This document shows positions 56,088 through 64,000 of a DNA stretch of 64,000 nt, one piece after another (positions within the stretch are counted from its first letter, which is position 1; each line of letters opens with the position of its first letter). The stretch comes from Bog-756 sp963841885 (GTDB taxonomy: Bacteria > Actinomycetota > Acidimicrobiia > Acidimicrobiales > RAAP-2). A program made the translations under genes and the position numbers. Under the pieces are notes generated by a model. That model searched no databases, was not told the DNA's origin, and saw only the letters and a list, made by a program, of their open reading frames with translations. The DNA lies in the NCBI GenBank assembly GCA_963841885.1, contig CAWJEK010000018.1:62001-126000 (forward strand), written 5' to 3'.

Positions 56088-56972
56088 CCGGGCCGGCACG
56101 AAGGTCGACGTGGAGGGCCGCACCCTCACCGTCTCCCGACTCGACAAGGTCCTCTTCCCCGACGAGGGCTTCACCAAGGGACAGATGATCGACTACTACG
56201 TCCGCGTCGCAGACGCCATGCTTCCCCACCTGGAGGGCCGGCCCCTCACGATGAAGCGCTATCCGGACGGGGTGCAGGGGCAGTTCTTCTTCGAGAAGCA
56301 CGTGCCATCGGGCGCGCCGCACTGGGTCCGGACGGTGACCGTCCCCACCTCCGACGGCCGCGGCTCCGTGACGTACCCGGTGGTCGCCGATCTCCCCACC
56401 CTGGTATGGGCGGCCAACCTCGGCGCCATCGAGCTGCACGTCCCGCTCTGGCGGGCGGGTCGCCGGCGGAAGCTGCCCGGCCCCCCGGACCAGTTCGTCG
56501 TCGACCTCGATCCCGGACCCGGCACGTCGATAGCCGACTGCTGTGTGGTGGCCCGCCTGGCCCGTGAGGAGCTCGCCGACCGGGGTCTGGTGACCGTGGC
56601 CAAGACCAGCGGCTCCAAGGGACTCCAGCTCTACGCGCCACTCGACAGCAAGGTCGGGTGGGACCGGTCCCGGAAGATGGCCCGCGAGCTCGCCGAGGAC
56701 CTCGAGCGACAGCACCCCGACCTCGTTGTGTCGAACATGCGCAAGGAGCTGCGCAAGGGACGGGTGCTCTTCGACTGGAGCCAGAACCACCCGATGAAGA
56801 CCACCGTGGCGGTGTACTCACTACGGGCCCGCGAGCGGCCGACGGCGTCGACCCCCTCACCTGGGAGGAGGTGGGGGCGTGCGCCGAATCCGGCGATCCT
56901 GACGATCTCGTCTTCACCGCGCCGGAGGTCATCGAGCGCCTGGCCGTCCGGGGCGACCTGTTCGAGGCGTAG
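56077..56972 (+). CDS. LigD-type primase/polymerase domain protein, one frameshift
   Basis: An archaeo-eukaryotic-primase-fold polymerase for end-joining repair, about 298 residues. It shows TVSRLDKVLFPDEGFTKGQMIDYYVRVADAMLPHLEGRP, FFFEKHVP, the metal-binding QFVVDLDPGPG, the triphosphate loop KTSGSKGLQLYAPL and SQNHPMKTTVAVYSLRARERPTASTP. The C-terminal LTWEEV...DDLVFTAPEVIERLA lies in another frame; loss of one C in the run at about 56857 explains it. The GTG start overlaps the ligase end by 11 nt, so both proteins are coupled. The usual His of the SGSKGxH loop is Gln here. Confidence 0.85.
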
Positions 56973-57019
56973 CGGACGGGTCCCGGTTTCTCCCGCGCGA
57001 CGCCGGGAAGGGTCGGTCC

Positions 57020-58078
57020 GTGAAACCGCTTCTACCGAACCCCCGCGGCCCACTGAGCGAACTGCTGGTCGCCGCCCTCACCACGCGGCCCCGGACCTGC
57101 GACGAGGCGGAGGTCGTCGCCCGTGGCCACCTCGGCGAGGAGGATCTCCAGGTCGCCCTCCACATCTGTTACGGCCTCCACTACGACGGATTCGCCGGGG
57201 TGGACGACGAGTGGGAGTGGGACCCCGCCCTCCTTGCCATCCGAGGCCGGATCGAGCGCACCTTCCTGCACCGCGTGATCGGCGTCGACGCCGAGCGCCC
57301 ACCGGTCACCCACCGGGACGTGCTGGCCGACTTCGAAGGCATGCTCGGAGCCGAGGGCGGGCGGTCGCTGTCCTCCCACCTACTCGAGACGGGTTCATTC
57401 GAGCAGCTCCGGGAGTTCGTGATCCACCGGTCCGTCTACCAACGCAAGGAGGCCGATCCGCACACGTGGGTGATCCCGCGGCTCCGGGGCCGGGCCAAGT
57501 CGGCGTGCGTGAGGCTGCAGTCCGACGAGTACGGCAACGGGGAACCCGGGCGGACCCACGCTGAGCTCTTCGCCACGACCATGCGGGAGTTCGGACTCGA
57601 TCCGACGCCCGGCGCCTACGTCGACCACGTGCCGGCCACCACCTTGGCGACCGACAACCTGGTGACGATGCTCGGCCTCCATCGACGATGGCGGGGCGCC
57701 CTGGTGGGCCACCTGGCGGCCTTCGAGATGACCTCGGTGACGCCCATGGGGCGCTATGCGCAGGCCATCCGTCGCCACCTGCCCACGGGTCCGGCCGCCG
57801 AATTCTACGAGTGCCACGTGGTCGCCGATGTCGAGCACGGGCGGATCGCCGCCGAGGATCTCCTCGGGGGCCTCGTCGACACGGATCCGGAGGCGGCCAG
57901 GGACGTCTGCCTCGGCGCGGCGGCTCTGCTTGCCGTGGAGCGGCAGTTCGCCGACCACCTGCTGAATTCGTGGAGCGAGGGACGATCGTCACTGCGCACG
58001 AATCCTTCCGGTCGTCTGCGCACCGTGCACCCGCGTCGAGGCGACGGAACCCGGTCGGGGGTCCGCATCGTCGCCTGA
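57020..58078 (+). CDS. Iron-containing redox enzyme family protein (heme-oxygenase-fold diiron oxidase)
   Basis: A 352-residue helical protein resembling the iron-containing redox enzyme family. The diagnostic segment is LQSDEYGNGEPGRTHAELFATTM, with EDLQVALHICYGLHYDGF earlier and FYECHVVADVEHGRIAAEDLL later, giving Glu/His/Asp/His ligands spaced as in heme-oxygenase-like diiron oxidases. Characterised relatives perform unusual oxidations such as C-C cleavage or N-oxygenation; the substrate here is unknown. It follows the polymerase gene by 47 nt. Confidence 0.82.
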   Translation: MKPLLPNPRGPLSELLVAALTTRPRTCDEAEVVARGHLGEEDLQVALHICYGLHYDGFAGVDDEWEWDPALLAIRGRIERTFLHRVIGVDAERPPVTHRDVLADFEGMLGAEGGRSLSSHLLETGSFEQLREFVIHRSVYQRKEADPHTWVIPRLRGRAKSACVRLQSDEYGNGEPGRTHAELFATTMREFGLDPTPGAYVDHVPATTLATDNLVTMLGLHRRWRGALVGHLAAFEMTSVTPMGRYAQAIRRHLPTGPAAEFYECHVVADVEHGRIAAEDLLGGLVDTDPEAARDVCLGAAALLAVERQFADHLLNSWSEGRSSLRTNPSGRLRTVHPRRGDGTRSGVRIVA

Positions 58079-58177
58079 CCCCGGCCCCATCGGGAGCGGT
58101 GGACGGCGGTGGACTAGTTCGTGGCGGGTCGGGTACGGGACCCCGGACGCCGCCACCGGAGAGATCGGAGGATTGGG

Positions 58178-59131
58178 ATGACGGAGATCGGAGTCTTCCT
58201 GTCGAGCGAGGAGCACGGGCCGAGGGCACTCCTGGCCCAGGCCGTCAAGGCCGAAGGAGCCGGGTTCCGGTCCGTGCTCGTCTCGGACCACTTCCACCCC
58301 TGGACCGACCGGCAGGGTGAGAGCCCGTTCGTCTGGTCCGTGATCGGAGCGCTCAGCGCGGCCACCGACCTGAAGGTCACCACCGGGGTGACCTGCCCCA
58401 CCTTCCGCATCCACCCGGCCGTCCTCGCCCAGGCGGCGGCCACCGCCCAACTGCAGCTCGATGGCCGGTTCGTGTTCGGCGTCGGCACCGGCGAAGCCCT
58501 CAATGAGCACATCACCGGCCAGGGGTGGCCACCGGTGGCGACCCGGCTCGAGATGCTCGAGGAGGCCATCGACCTGATACGCGAGCTCTGGCGGGGTGGC
58601 ATCGTGTCCCACGACGGCCGCTACTTCCAGGTCGACAATGCCCGGATCTACTCGCTCCCCGACGAGCCGCCCCCCATCGTGGTGTCGGCCTTCGGGAAGG
58701 AGGCGGCGACGCTCGCGGCGGACGTCGCCGACGGTTTCGTGACCGTCGCCCCCGACGACAACCTCCTCGGGGCCTATCGGGACCAGGGGGGTCGTGGCCC
58801 CGCCGTAGGAGCACTCAAGATGTGCTGGGACCGGGACGAGTCGCGCGCCCGGCGGACGGCGCACGAGCTGTGGGCGACGGAACTGCTCCCCGGCCAGCTC
58901 AACCAGGAGCTGCCCCTGCCGAGACACTTCGAATCGGCCATCGAACTCGTGTCCGAGGAGATGGTGGCCCAGCGGATCAGCTGCGGCCCCGACCCCGAAC
59001 GACACGCCGACGCCATCCGGCAGTACCTGGAGGCCGGCTTCGACGAGGTGTACGTCAACCAGATCGGCGAAGACTGGGACGGATTCCTGGACTTCTTCCA
59101 GCGGGAGCTCCGGCCACGTCTGCGGCAATGA
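58178..59131 (+). CDS. F420-dependent LLM-class oxidoreductase
   Basis: A 317-residue luciferase-like TIM-barrel enzyme of the group that includes F420-dependent glucose-6-phosphate dehydrogenase-like proteins. It begins MTEIGVFLSSEEHGPRALLAQAVKAEGAGF, with VLVSDHFHPW, TCPTFRIHPAVLAQAAATAQ, FVFGVGTGEALNEHITG and PDPERHADAIRQYLEAGFDEVYVNQIG. It uses F420, linking it to npdG at 27049. The substrate is open. A GGAGG ribosome site lies 6 nt before the ATG. Confidence 0.9.
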   Translation: MTEIGVFLSSEEHGPRALLAQAVKAEGAGFRSVLVSDHFHPWTDRQGESPFVWSVIGALSAATDLKVTTGVTCPTFRIHPAVLAQAAATAQLQLDGRFVFGVGTGEALNEHITGQGWPPVATRLEMLEEAIDLIRELWRGGIVSHDGRYFQVDNARIYSLPDEPPPIVVSAFGKEAATLAADVADGFVTVAPDDNLLGAYRDQGGRGPAVGALKMCWDRDESRARRTAHELWATELLPGQLNQELPLPRHFESAIELVSEEMVAQRISCGPDPERHADAIRQYLEAGFDEVYVNQIGEDWDGFLDFFQRELRPRLRQ

Positions 59132-59149
59132 GGCGGCCGGACGGTACCG

Positions 59150-59539
59150 CTACGGGGTGGGGTCGGCGCCCGTCGCGCCGGGCGCATCCTTCGCCCCCTT
59201 CTTGATCTCCTGGATGTAGCGGTCGATCCGCTGGCGCGACATGCCCCATGCCTCGGCGATCTCCCAGGCGCGCATGCCCTCGTCCAGGCAGCGCTGGATC
59301 AGGAGCAGGCGGAGGTCGTGTCGGGCCTCGTCGATCCGGTGGTGCGCATCCTGGGTCGCCTGGCGCTGGGTGCCGGGGGATTCGTGGCCCAGCGTCTCGC
59401 TGATCCGCTCGCCGGCCCGCAGCCGTTCGATGCCCTGCCGGAGGATCTCCTCCCCCGCCACCATGACCTGGCGCGCGGCCCGGTTGGCTTCGATGAGCCG
59501 CTCGATGGCCTCGATGATCTGCGCATCCCCGTCCGCCAT
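59150..59539 (-). CDS. Small helical protein with C-terminal helix-turn-helix
   Basis: A 129-residue protein. The first 90 residues are long charged helices (AQIIEAIERLIEANRAARQVMVAGEEILRQGIERL), probably coiled coil. The end has CLDEGMRAWEIAEAWGMSRQRIDRYIQEIKKGAK, a sigma-region-4-like or MerR-like helix-turn-helix. It is likely a DNA-binding regulator. Convergent to the LLM gene; its stop is 18 nt away. The upstream 279 nt to panD hold nothing that I recognise. Confidence 0.7.
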   Translation of the reverse strand: MADGDAQIIEAIERLIEANRAARQVMVAGEEILRQGIERLRAGERISETLGHESPGTQRQATQDAHHRIDEARHDLRLLLIQRCLDEGMRAWEIAEAWGMSRQRIDRYIQEIKKGAKDAPGATGADPTP

Positions 59540-59818
59540 CGGACCATGATTCCACCATTCGCCTCCGCGGAGGCGGGGAACCGACCCTTCGACCGACCGG
59601 CGCAGCTTCCGGCTGGTCCGGCTGGTCGGACCGGAGCACCGGTGTCTGGGCCGGCCGGTGCCCCTGAAGGCCGTCCACCGGCCGGACGGCGGGTGGCGGC
59701 GGCGCTCAGGTGCCGGGCCCGGAACCTCGGGTGGCGGAACCTTCGGCTCGACGGGCCCGGCGGGCGAACGGTATCGGGCCGACCTTGGAACATCCTGAGA
59801 GGTCGCCGGGGCCCCCGG

Positions 59819-60163
59819 TCAATCCGTGGGTCGGTTGTCGCCGTCGACGACGACCACACTCGGCTCGTGCGCCTCCGCCTCGTCCGCTTCGACATCGACG
59901 TAGGAGGCGATGATGACCAGGTCCCCGACCTGGGCCAGCCGGGCCGCGGCTCCGTTGAGGCAGATCTGACCGGCCTCACCTTCGATGGCGTAGGTCTCGA
60001 ACCGCTCGCCGTTCATCAGGTTGTACACCGCCACCTGTTCGTTCACCACGATGTCCGCCGACTTGAGGAGCAGCGGGTCGATGGAGATCGATCCGACGTA
60101 GTTGAGGTCGGCATCGGTCACCCGCGCCCGGTGGATCTTGCCGTTGAGCATTCTTCGACGCAT
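59819..60163 (-). CDS. panD: Aspartate 1-decarboxylase proenzyme
   Basis: Makes beta-alanine for pantothenate and coenzyme A. The 114-residue proenzyme has the self-cleavage site Gly24-Ser25 in YVGSISID, where Ser25 becomes the pyruvoyl group. LNGKIHRARVTDADL, the catalytic-type INEQVAV-like VVNEQVAVYNLMNGERFETYAIEG, and DLVIIASY complete the fold. A GGAGG ribosome site lies 6 nt before the ATG. No panB or panC is adjacent. Confidence 0.95.
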   Translation of the reverse strand: MRRRMLNGKIHRARVTDADLNYVGSISIDPLLLKSADIVVNEQVAVYNLMNGERFETYAIEGEAGQICLNGAAARLAQVGDLVIIASYVDVEADEAEAHEPSVVVVDGDNRPTD

Positions 60164-60285
60164 TGCGACCTCCGTCCTTCCGTGCCCCATCGAGGATAGG
60201 GCGTCATGCGACCGGCTCGACGCACCTCGCACCGACGGGTGGGGTGGGCGCCGCCGCCCGCCGTCCGGGCGGGCCGGGCCGGGGG

Positions 60286-60627
60286 TCAGGCCCAACCGAG
60301 CTCACGCAGGCGCCGGTCGTCGATGCCGAAATGGTGCCCGATCTCATGGAGCAGCGTGACGCGGACCTGGTGGGCGAGTTCGTCCGGCGTCCGGGCGGAC
60401 GCACAGATCGTGGCCAGGTACAACGTGATCCGGTCGGGGCGGGCACCCGAATAGTGGCCGCGACCGGTCAACGGCACCCCTTCGTACAGCCCGTACAGCG
60501 CACCCGGCGGGCTCTCGTCGTCGACGATGATGGCCACGTTGTCCATCTCGGCCCGCAGTTCATCGGGGATCGTGTCCAACGCGTCCACTACCAGCGCCTC
60601 GAACGCGTCGACACCCAACGGCTCCAT
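60286..60627 (-). CDS. Zincin-like metallopeptidase (minimal HExxH protein)
   Basis: A 113-residue protein of the small conserved metallopeptidase family found in actinobacteria. It begins MEPLGVDAFEALVVDALDTIPDELRAEMDNVAIIVDDE, then LYGLYEGVPLTGRGHY and DRITLYLATICASARTPDELAHQVRVT, and has the zinc site LLHEIGHHFGIDDRRLRELGW (HExxHxxGxxD). Function unknown. It diverges from the HAD gene. Confidence 0.88.
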   Translation of the reverse strand: MEPLGVDAFEALVVDALDTIPDELRAEMDNVAIIVDDESPPGALYGLYEGVPLTGRGHYSGARPDRITLYLATICASARTPDELAHQVRVTLLHEIGHHFGIDDRRLRELGWA

Positions 60628-60731
60628 CACCCCACCTTGCCAGGCGCCGCCGTGCTCCGCCCCGCGGCCGCCGGACCGGCCACGGTGCCGACCGGAGCCC
60701 GCCGCACCCTGCATCGCCCGTCCACCCTCCC

Positions 60732-60737
60732 TAGAGT
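60732..60737 (+). promoter_or_regulatory. -10 box of a probable leaderless HAD-gene transcript
   Basis: TAGAGT (TANNNT) ends 7 nt before the GTG at 60745. No Shine-Dalgarno sequence is present. Confidence 0.5.
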
Positions 60738-60744
60738 CGTTGCC

Positions 60745-61443
60745 GTGCCCGAGCCAGATCTGGTGATCTTCGACTGCGACGGAGTCCTGGTGGACAGCGA
60801 GCGCCTGGCCGTGAGGACCGAGGCGAGGATCCTGGCCGGACTCGGGTGGCCGCTCACCGAGGCGGACATCGTCGACCGGTTCGTCGGGCGTTCCGCTCCC
60901 TATATGCAGGGGGAGATCGAACGCCACCTCGGTCGCAGCATCGATCGGGAGTCCGAGTTCGAAGTCCACTACCGAGAGGTGTTCGAACGGGAGCTGGTCG
61001 CCGTGCCGGGGATCGTCGAGGTGCTCGATGCCATCCGCACCCCCGTATGCGTGGCCTCGAGCGGAAGTCACGACAAGATGCGGTTCACCCTGGGCCGGAC
61101 CGGTCTGTTCGATCGCTTCGACGGTCGCATCTTCAGTGCCGACCAGGTGGCCCACGGCAAGCCGGCCCCGGACGTCTTCCTGTTCGCGGCGGATCGGATG
61201 GGCGCCCGACCGGAGCGCTGTGCGGTCGTCGAGGACAGCGTCTCCGGGGTGCGGGCGGGTCTGGCCGCCGGCATGGCGGTCTTCGCCTTCGCCGGCGGGG
61301 TGACCCCGTCGGACCAGCTCGCCATCGACGGTGCGGTGGTCTTCCACGACATGCGCGAGCTGCCGGCCGCCCTCGGGGGCGCGGTGTGCGGTCCGGCCGT
61401 CGGGACCGTACCGCGAGGGCTCCGCCCGTCCATTACAGACTGA
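60745..61443 (+). CDS. HAD-superfamily phosphatase (beta-phosphoglucomutase/YieH-like)
   Basis: A 232-residue phosphohydrolase with motif I DLVIFDCDGVLVDSE (Asp nucleophile and acid/base), motif II VCVASSGSH, motif III lysine in GKPAPDVFLFAADRMGA and motif IV VVEDSVSGVRAGLAAGM. A helical cap (about 15-80) follows motif I. The substrate is probably a small sugar phosphate (family inference). It starts with GTG. Its stop lies within the inverted repeat at 61433-61456. Confidence 0.9.
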   Translation: MPEPDLVIFDCDGVLVDSERLAVRTEARILAGLGWPLTEADIVDRFVGRSAPYMQGEIERHLGRSIDRESEFEVHYREVFERELVAVPGIVEVLDAIRTPVCVASSGSHDKMRFTLGRTGLFDRFDGRIFSADQVAHGKPAPDVFLFAADRMGARPERCAVVEDSVSGVRAGLAAGMAVFAFAGGVTPSDQLAIDGAVVFHDMRELPAALGGAVCGPAVGTVPRGLRPSITD

Positions 61444-61456
61444 CTAGCATCTGTAA
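61433..61456. promoter_or_regulatory. Inverted repeat upstream of the aldehyde dehydrogenase gene, candidate operator
   Basis: TTACAGA and TCTGTAA, 7-bp perfect arms, are separated by 10 nt (24 nt in total). The AT-rich site covers the HAD stop codon. The spacing would suit a TetR- or MarR-type dimer. Confidence 0.5.
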
Positions 61457-61516
61457 CATGATGACCATCGGCGCCGACCGTACCCGCCGGGATCCGCAAC
61501 CGCCCCCGGCGGCGGG

Positions 61517-61533
61517 CGGCGGGCGCCCGCCGG
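61517..61533. terminator. GC-rich hairpin after the HAD gene
   Basis: GGCGGGCGCCCGCC is a self-complementary core inside a longer GGC/GCC stretch between the HAD gene and the aldehyde dehydrogenase. It may end HAD transcription. Confidence 0.35.
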
Positions 61534-61590
61534 GTCGGGCGGTTACCTTCTGGCCAGTCGTTTGACAGCCCCCTCGACGTCGGCAGGTGT

Positions 61591-63048
61591 GTGGTGACCC
61601 CAGGACCCCAGGACCGTTCCCGGCTGTTCATCGGTGGGAGCTGGGTGAACCCGGACTCCACGACCATGATCGAGGTGGTCGAGGCCCACTCCGAGGAGTT
61701 GATCGGTACCGTTCCCGACGCCGCCCCGACCGATGTCGATGCGGCCGTGTCGGCGGCACGCCGGGCGTTCGACCGATCGGAGTGGTCCCGAGCGCCGGTC
61801 GGGGACCGCATCGGCGCGGTGCGGCGTCTGATCGACGAGTTCGGCCGACGGGCAGAGGAGATGGCGCAGACCATCAGCTCCGAGAACGGCGCACCCATCA
61901 AGTTCTCCCGCCTGGGCCAGGTCGGCGCGCCCCTGGACATCATGGCCTCCATGGTCGACGTCGCCGCCGACACCCCGTGGGAGGAGCGCCGGACCGGCCG
62001 ATACCTCGACTACCTGTTGCGTCGCGAGCCGGTGGGGGTGGTGGGAGCCGTCGTGGCGTGGAACGTGCCCCAGGTCCTGATCGCCACCAAGCTGGCTCCG
62101 GCCCTGCTGGCCGGTTGCACCGTGGTGGTCAAGGCCGCCCCGGAGGCGTCCTTGGACGCCATGCTGCTGGCGGAGGCACTCGAGGCCGCGGACCTCCCGC
62201 CCGGCACCGTGTCGGTGCTGACCGGTGGCGCCGACACCGGGCGGGCCCTGGTGGCGCACCCCGGGGTGGACAAGATCGCATTCACCGGCTCGACCGCCGC
62301 CGGGCGGGAGATCGGTGCCCGGTGCGGCGCCGACCTCCGCCGGTGCAGCCTCGAACTGGGCGGCAAGTCGGCGGCCATCCTGCTGGACGACGCCGACCTG
62401 GCCGGTGCGGCCCACGCGCTCCGGTTCACCTCCTTCGTCAACAACGGCCAGGCCTGCGCGGCCCAGACCCGGATCCTGGCCCCCCGTTCCCGGTACGCCG
62501 AGGCGGTCGACGCGGTCGCCGACCTGGCCGGGTCCCTGACGGTGGGTGATCCCCACGATCCGGCGATCAAGATCGGCCCCCTGGTGAGCCGGCGACAACG
62601 CGATCGCGTGCGGGACTACATCAACTCCGGCATCGCCGACGGGGCCCGGGTGGTGGCCGGCGGTCCGGACGCCCCGGACGGCCTGCCGACCGGATGGTTC
62701 GTCCGGCCCACCGTGTTCGCCGACGTCGACAACTCCATGCCCATCGCCCGCGAGGAGATCTTCGGCCCCGTCCTCTGCGTCATCCCGTACGACGACGACG
62801 CCGACGCCGTGGCGCTGGCCAACGACTCGCCCTACGGACTGGCGGGATCGGTCTTCACCTCCGATCCCGAGCGGGGTCTGTCCGTGGCCCGTTCCGTCCG
62901 CACCGGAACCTTCGGCATCAACGGCTACGCCCCCGATCCCCTGGCCCCCTTCGGAGGCTTCAAGGAGTCGGGCATCGGCCGCGAGTGGGGTGACCACGGA
63001 CTCGACGAGTACGTCGAGGTCAAGGCCATCAACGGATTGCCGACATGA
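61591..63048 (+). CDS. Aldehyde dehydrogenase (second copy, intact)
   Basis: A 485-residue NAD(P)-dependent dehydrogenase. It contains VVAWNVPQVLIATKLAPALLAGCTVVVK, the cofactor loop AFTGSTAAGREI, the general base in SLELGGKSAAILL, the catalytic cysteine in VNNGQACAAQTR, EEIFGPVLCVIPYD and FGGFKESGIGREWGDHGLDEYVEVKAI. It starts with GTG (a second GTG follows directly). The stop overlaps the next ATG (ATGA), coupling it to the downstream lipocalin-like gene. It is distinct in sequence from the frameshifted copy at 31552. Confidence 0.92.
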   Translation: MVTPGPQDRSRLFIGGSWVNPDSTTMIEVVEAHSEELIGTVPDAAPTDVDAAVSAARRAFDRSEWSRAPVGDRIGAVRRLIDEFGRRAEEMAQTISSENGAPIKFSRLGQVGAPLDIMASMVDVAADTPWEERRTGRYLDYLLRREPVGVVGAVVAWNVPQVLIATKLAPALLAGCTVVVKAAPEASLDAMLLAEALEAADLPPGTVSVLTGGADTGRALVAHPGVDKIAFTGSTAAGREIGARCGADLRRCSLELGGKSAAILLDDADLAGAAHALRFTSFVNNGQACAAQTRILAPRSRYAEAVDAVADLAGSLTVGDPHDPAIKIGPLVSRRQRDRVRDYINSGIADGARVVAGGPDAPDGLPTGWFVRPTVFADVDNSMPIAREEIFGPVLCVIPYDDDADAVALANDSPYGLAGSVFTSDPERGLSVARSVRTGTFGINGYAPDPLAPFGGFKESGIGREWGDHGLDEYVEVKAINGLPT

Positions 63049-64000
63049 CGGCCGGCTTCGAAGCCTCCCAGGAGCACTACCCGATGTCGGGTCTCGACGA
63101 GTTCCTGATCCACAACCATCCCCACCCGGTCCGGGTGATGTGGACCTCGGACATGCAGGCCTACGAGCGCATGTGGTTCACCTCCGAGGACACCACCGGT
63201 GACCTGCTGGTCGTCGCCGGCATGGGCATCTACCCCAACCTGGGCACGGCCGAGGCGTTCGCCATCGTGAACGTGCGGGGGCGGCACACCACGGTACGGG
63301 CCCATCGCAAGCTCGGACTCGACCGCATGGACATGTCCGTCGGACCGCTCCGCTTCGAGGTGGTCGAACCGTTCCGACAGTGGCGTCTCAGTCTCGACGA
63401 CAACGAGTACGGGATCGGTTTCGACCTCTCGTGGTTCGACACCAAGCGCCCGGTCTACCGGCTCATCGGGGCGGGGATGTTCCTCGGGACCAAGCCGTTC
63501 GCCGGGGTGGCGGGGTACGACGGATTCGGTCGACAGAGCGGATGGGTCACCGCCCACGGTGAACGGTTCACCCTGGACCGGGATGTCCACCGGGGCACCC
63601 GCGACCACCACTGGGGCACGCGTGACGGCGTCGGCGGTCCGACCCTCTGGAGCGGCAACCAGCATCCCCATTCGGGCGAATGGGTCGAGTTCGAGGAGTA
63701 CGGCGTGTGGGGCGACCACATCCTCTACAACCTCGGCGACCCCCGTCGGGGCAGCGCCACCCTGCGCGGGCGTCGCCACCGGCTCCGTTTCGAGGAGGAC
63801 ACCCACCTGCTGCTCGCCGGTGAGGTCGACCTGGTCTTCGCCGACGGATCCGAGAAGACCATGACCTTCGAACGGCTCGGGAACCAGATCGCCTTCCTCC
63901 GCTGCGGCATGTACGGGGGGCCCAACGGGGGCACGCCCGACGGTGACATCTGGCACGGCATGGACGTGGGCGACGGGGTCGTGAGCGGCGAGACGTACGA
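63045..64000 (+). CDS. AttH/lipocalin-like protein, 3' end beyond the window
   Basis: Open for 318 residues with no stop, so the gene runs off the edge. It begins MTAGFEASQEHYPMSGLDEFLIHNHPHPVRVMWTSDMQ and is strand-rich with many Trp, Tyr and Gly residues (LVVAGMGIYPNLGTAEAFAIVNVRGRH, YGIGFDLSWFDTKRPVYR, HHWGTRDGVGG). This resembles the AttH/CrtC-like double-lipocalin proteins common beside actinobacterial lipid and steroid oxidation genes. The assignment is by pattern. No signal peptide is evident. It is coupled to the aldehyde dehydrogenase by an ATGA overlap. Confidence 0.7.
   Translation, partial: MTAGFEASQEHYPMSGLDEFLIHNHPHPVRVMWTSDMQAYERMWFTSEDTTGDLLVVAGMGIYPNLGTAEAFAIVNVRGRHTTVRAHRKLGLDRMDMSVGPLRFEVVEPFRQWRLSLDDNEYGIGFDLSWFDTKRPVYRLIGAGMFLGTKPFAGVAGYDGFGRQSGWVTAHGERFTLDRDVHRGTRDHHWGTRDGVGGPTLWSGNQHPHSGEWVEFEEYGVWGDHILYNLGDPRRGSATLRGRRHRLRFEEDTHLLLAGEVDLVFADGSEKTMTFERLGNQIAFLRCGMYGGPNGGTPDGDIWHGMDVGDGVVSGETY

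Noticed and set aside
61459..61565. A 35-residue frame starting ATG ATG just after the TCTGTAA half-site
   Set aside because: It is Pro/Gly/Arg-rich, passes through the GC hairpin and has no recognisable peptide feature. It is probably chance, though a leader peptide cannot be excluded.

Overview
The window is about 70% G+C and encodes almost wall-to-wall actinobacterial genes. Markers are a mycothiol-type cysteine ligase, two F420-linked enzymes, a phosphatidylinositol-mannoside locus and GYWLV-type repeats. Together with two secreted acid-protease families they suggest an uncultured or draft-sequenced member of the Acidimicrobiia or a near relative. This placement is inference from gene content, not a phylogeny.

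Positions 1-27,700 form one long minus-strand block. Read in transcription order it is mshC-like, thrS, HIT, VOC, pgsA, patA, a PAS-GGDEF gene, pimA, an M48 peptidase, (marR on the plus strand), yceI, pdxS, pdxT, yebC, ruvC, ruvA, ruvB, queA, tgt, yajC, secD, secF, rel, hisS, aspS. Much of this order is known from Mycobacterium tuberculosis (thrS-HIT-pgsA-patA-pimA, pdxS-pdxT-yebC, ruvCAB, yajC-secD-secF, rel-hisS-aspS). The PAS-GGDEF, VOC and M48 genes stand out as local additions.

Positions 27,000-33,900 hold an F420:NADP reductase diverging from an enoyl-ACP reductase/SnoaL operon, then an SDR/acyl-CoA dehydrogenase pair, an aldehyde dehydrogenase and a TetR regulator. The last four are broken by at least seven single-base frameshifts. 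Positions 33,900-41,300 carry a nitronate-monooxygenase-like enzyme and an oligopeptide ABC importer: a fused two-domain ATPase on the plus strand, with two permeases and a lipoprotein receptor on the minus strand.

Positions 41,600-50,800 hold a CBS protein, a secreted G1 (eqolisin) peptidase with a repeat tail, a membrane protein, a diiron protein/SCP2-like/ferredoxin operon, a small regulator whose start codon lies in a perfect palindrome, an NAD-dependent 2-hydroxyacid-type dehydrogenase and a secreted S53 peptidase. Secreted acid proteases plus a peptide importer suggest acid peptidolysis and peptide uptake (inference).

Positions 50,900-64,000 hold a GT2/NodS-like methyltransferase/acyl-CoA-dehydrogenase-like cassette, a patatin, a split LigD-type end-joining set (phosphoesterase-ligase plus separate polymerase), a heme-oxygenase-fold diiron protein, an F420-dependent LLM enzyme, panD, a zincin, a HAD phosphatase, a second aldehyde dehydrogenase and a partial lipocalin-like gene.

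Two window-wide features matter. First, about a dozen single-base frameshifts occur, including in hisS and rel, so sequence error is the leading explanation. Second, at least eight genes have a TANNNT box 6-8 nt before their start codon, pointing to frequent leaderless transcription. I saw no tRNA, rRNA, CRISPR array, insertion sequence or prophage.
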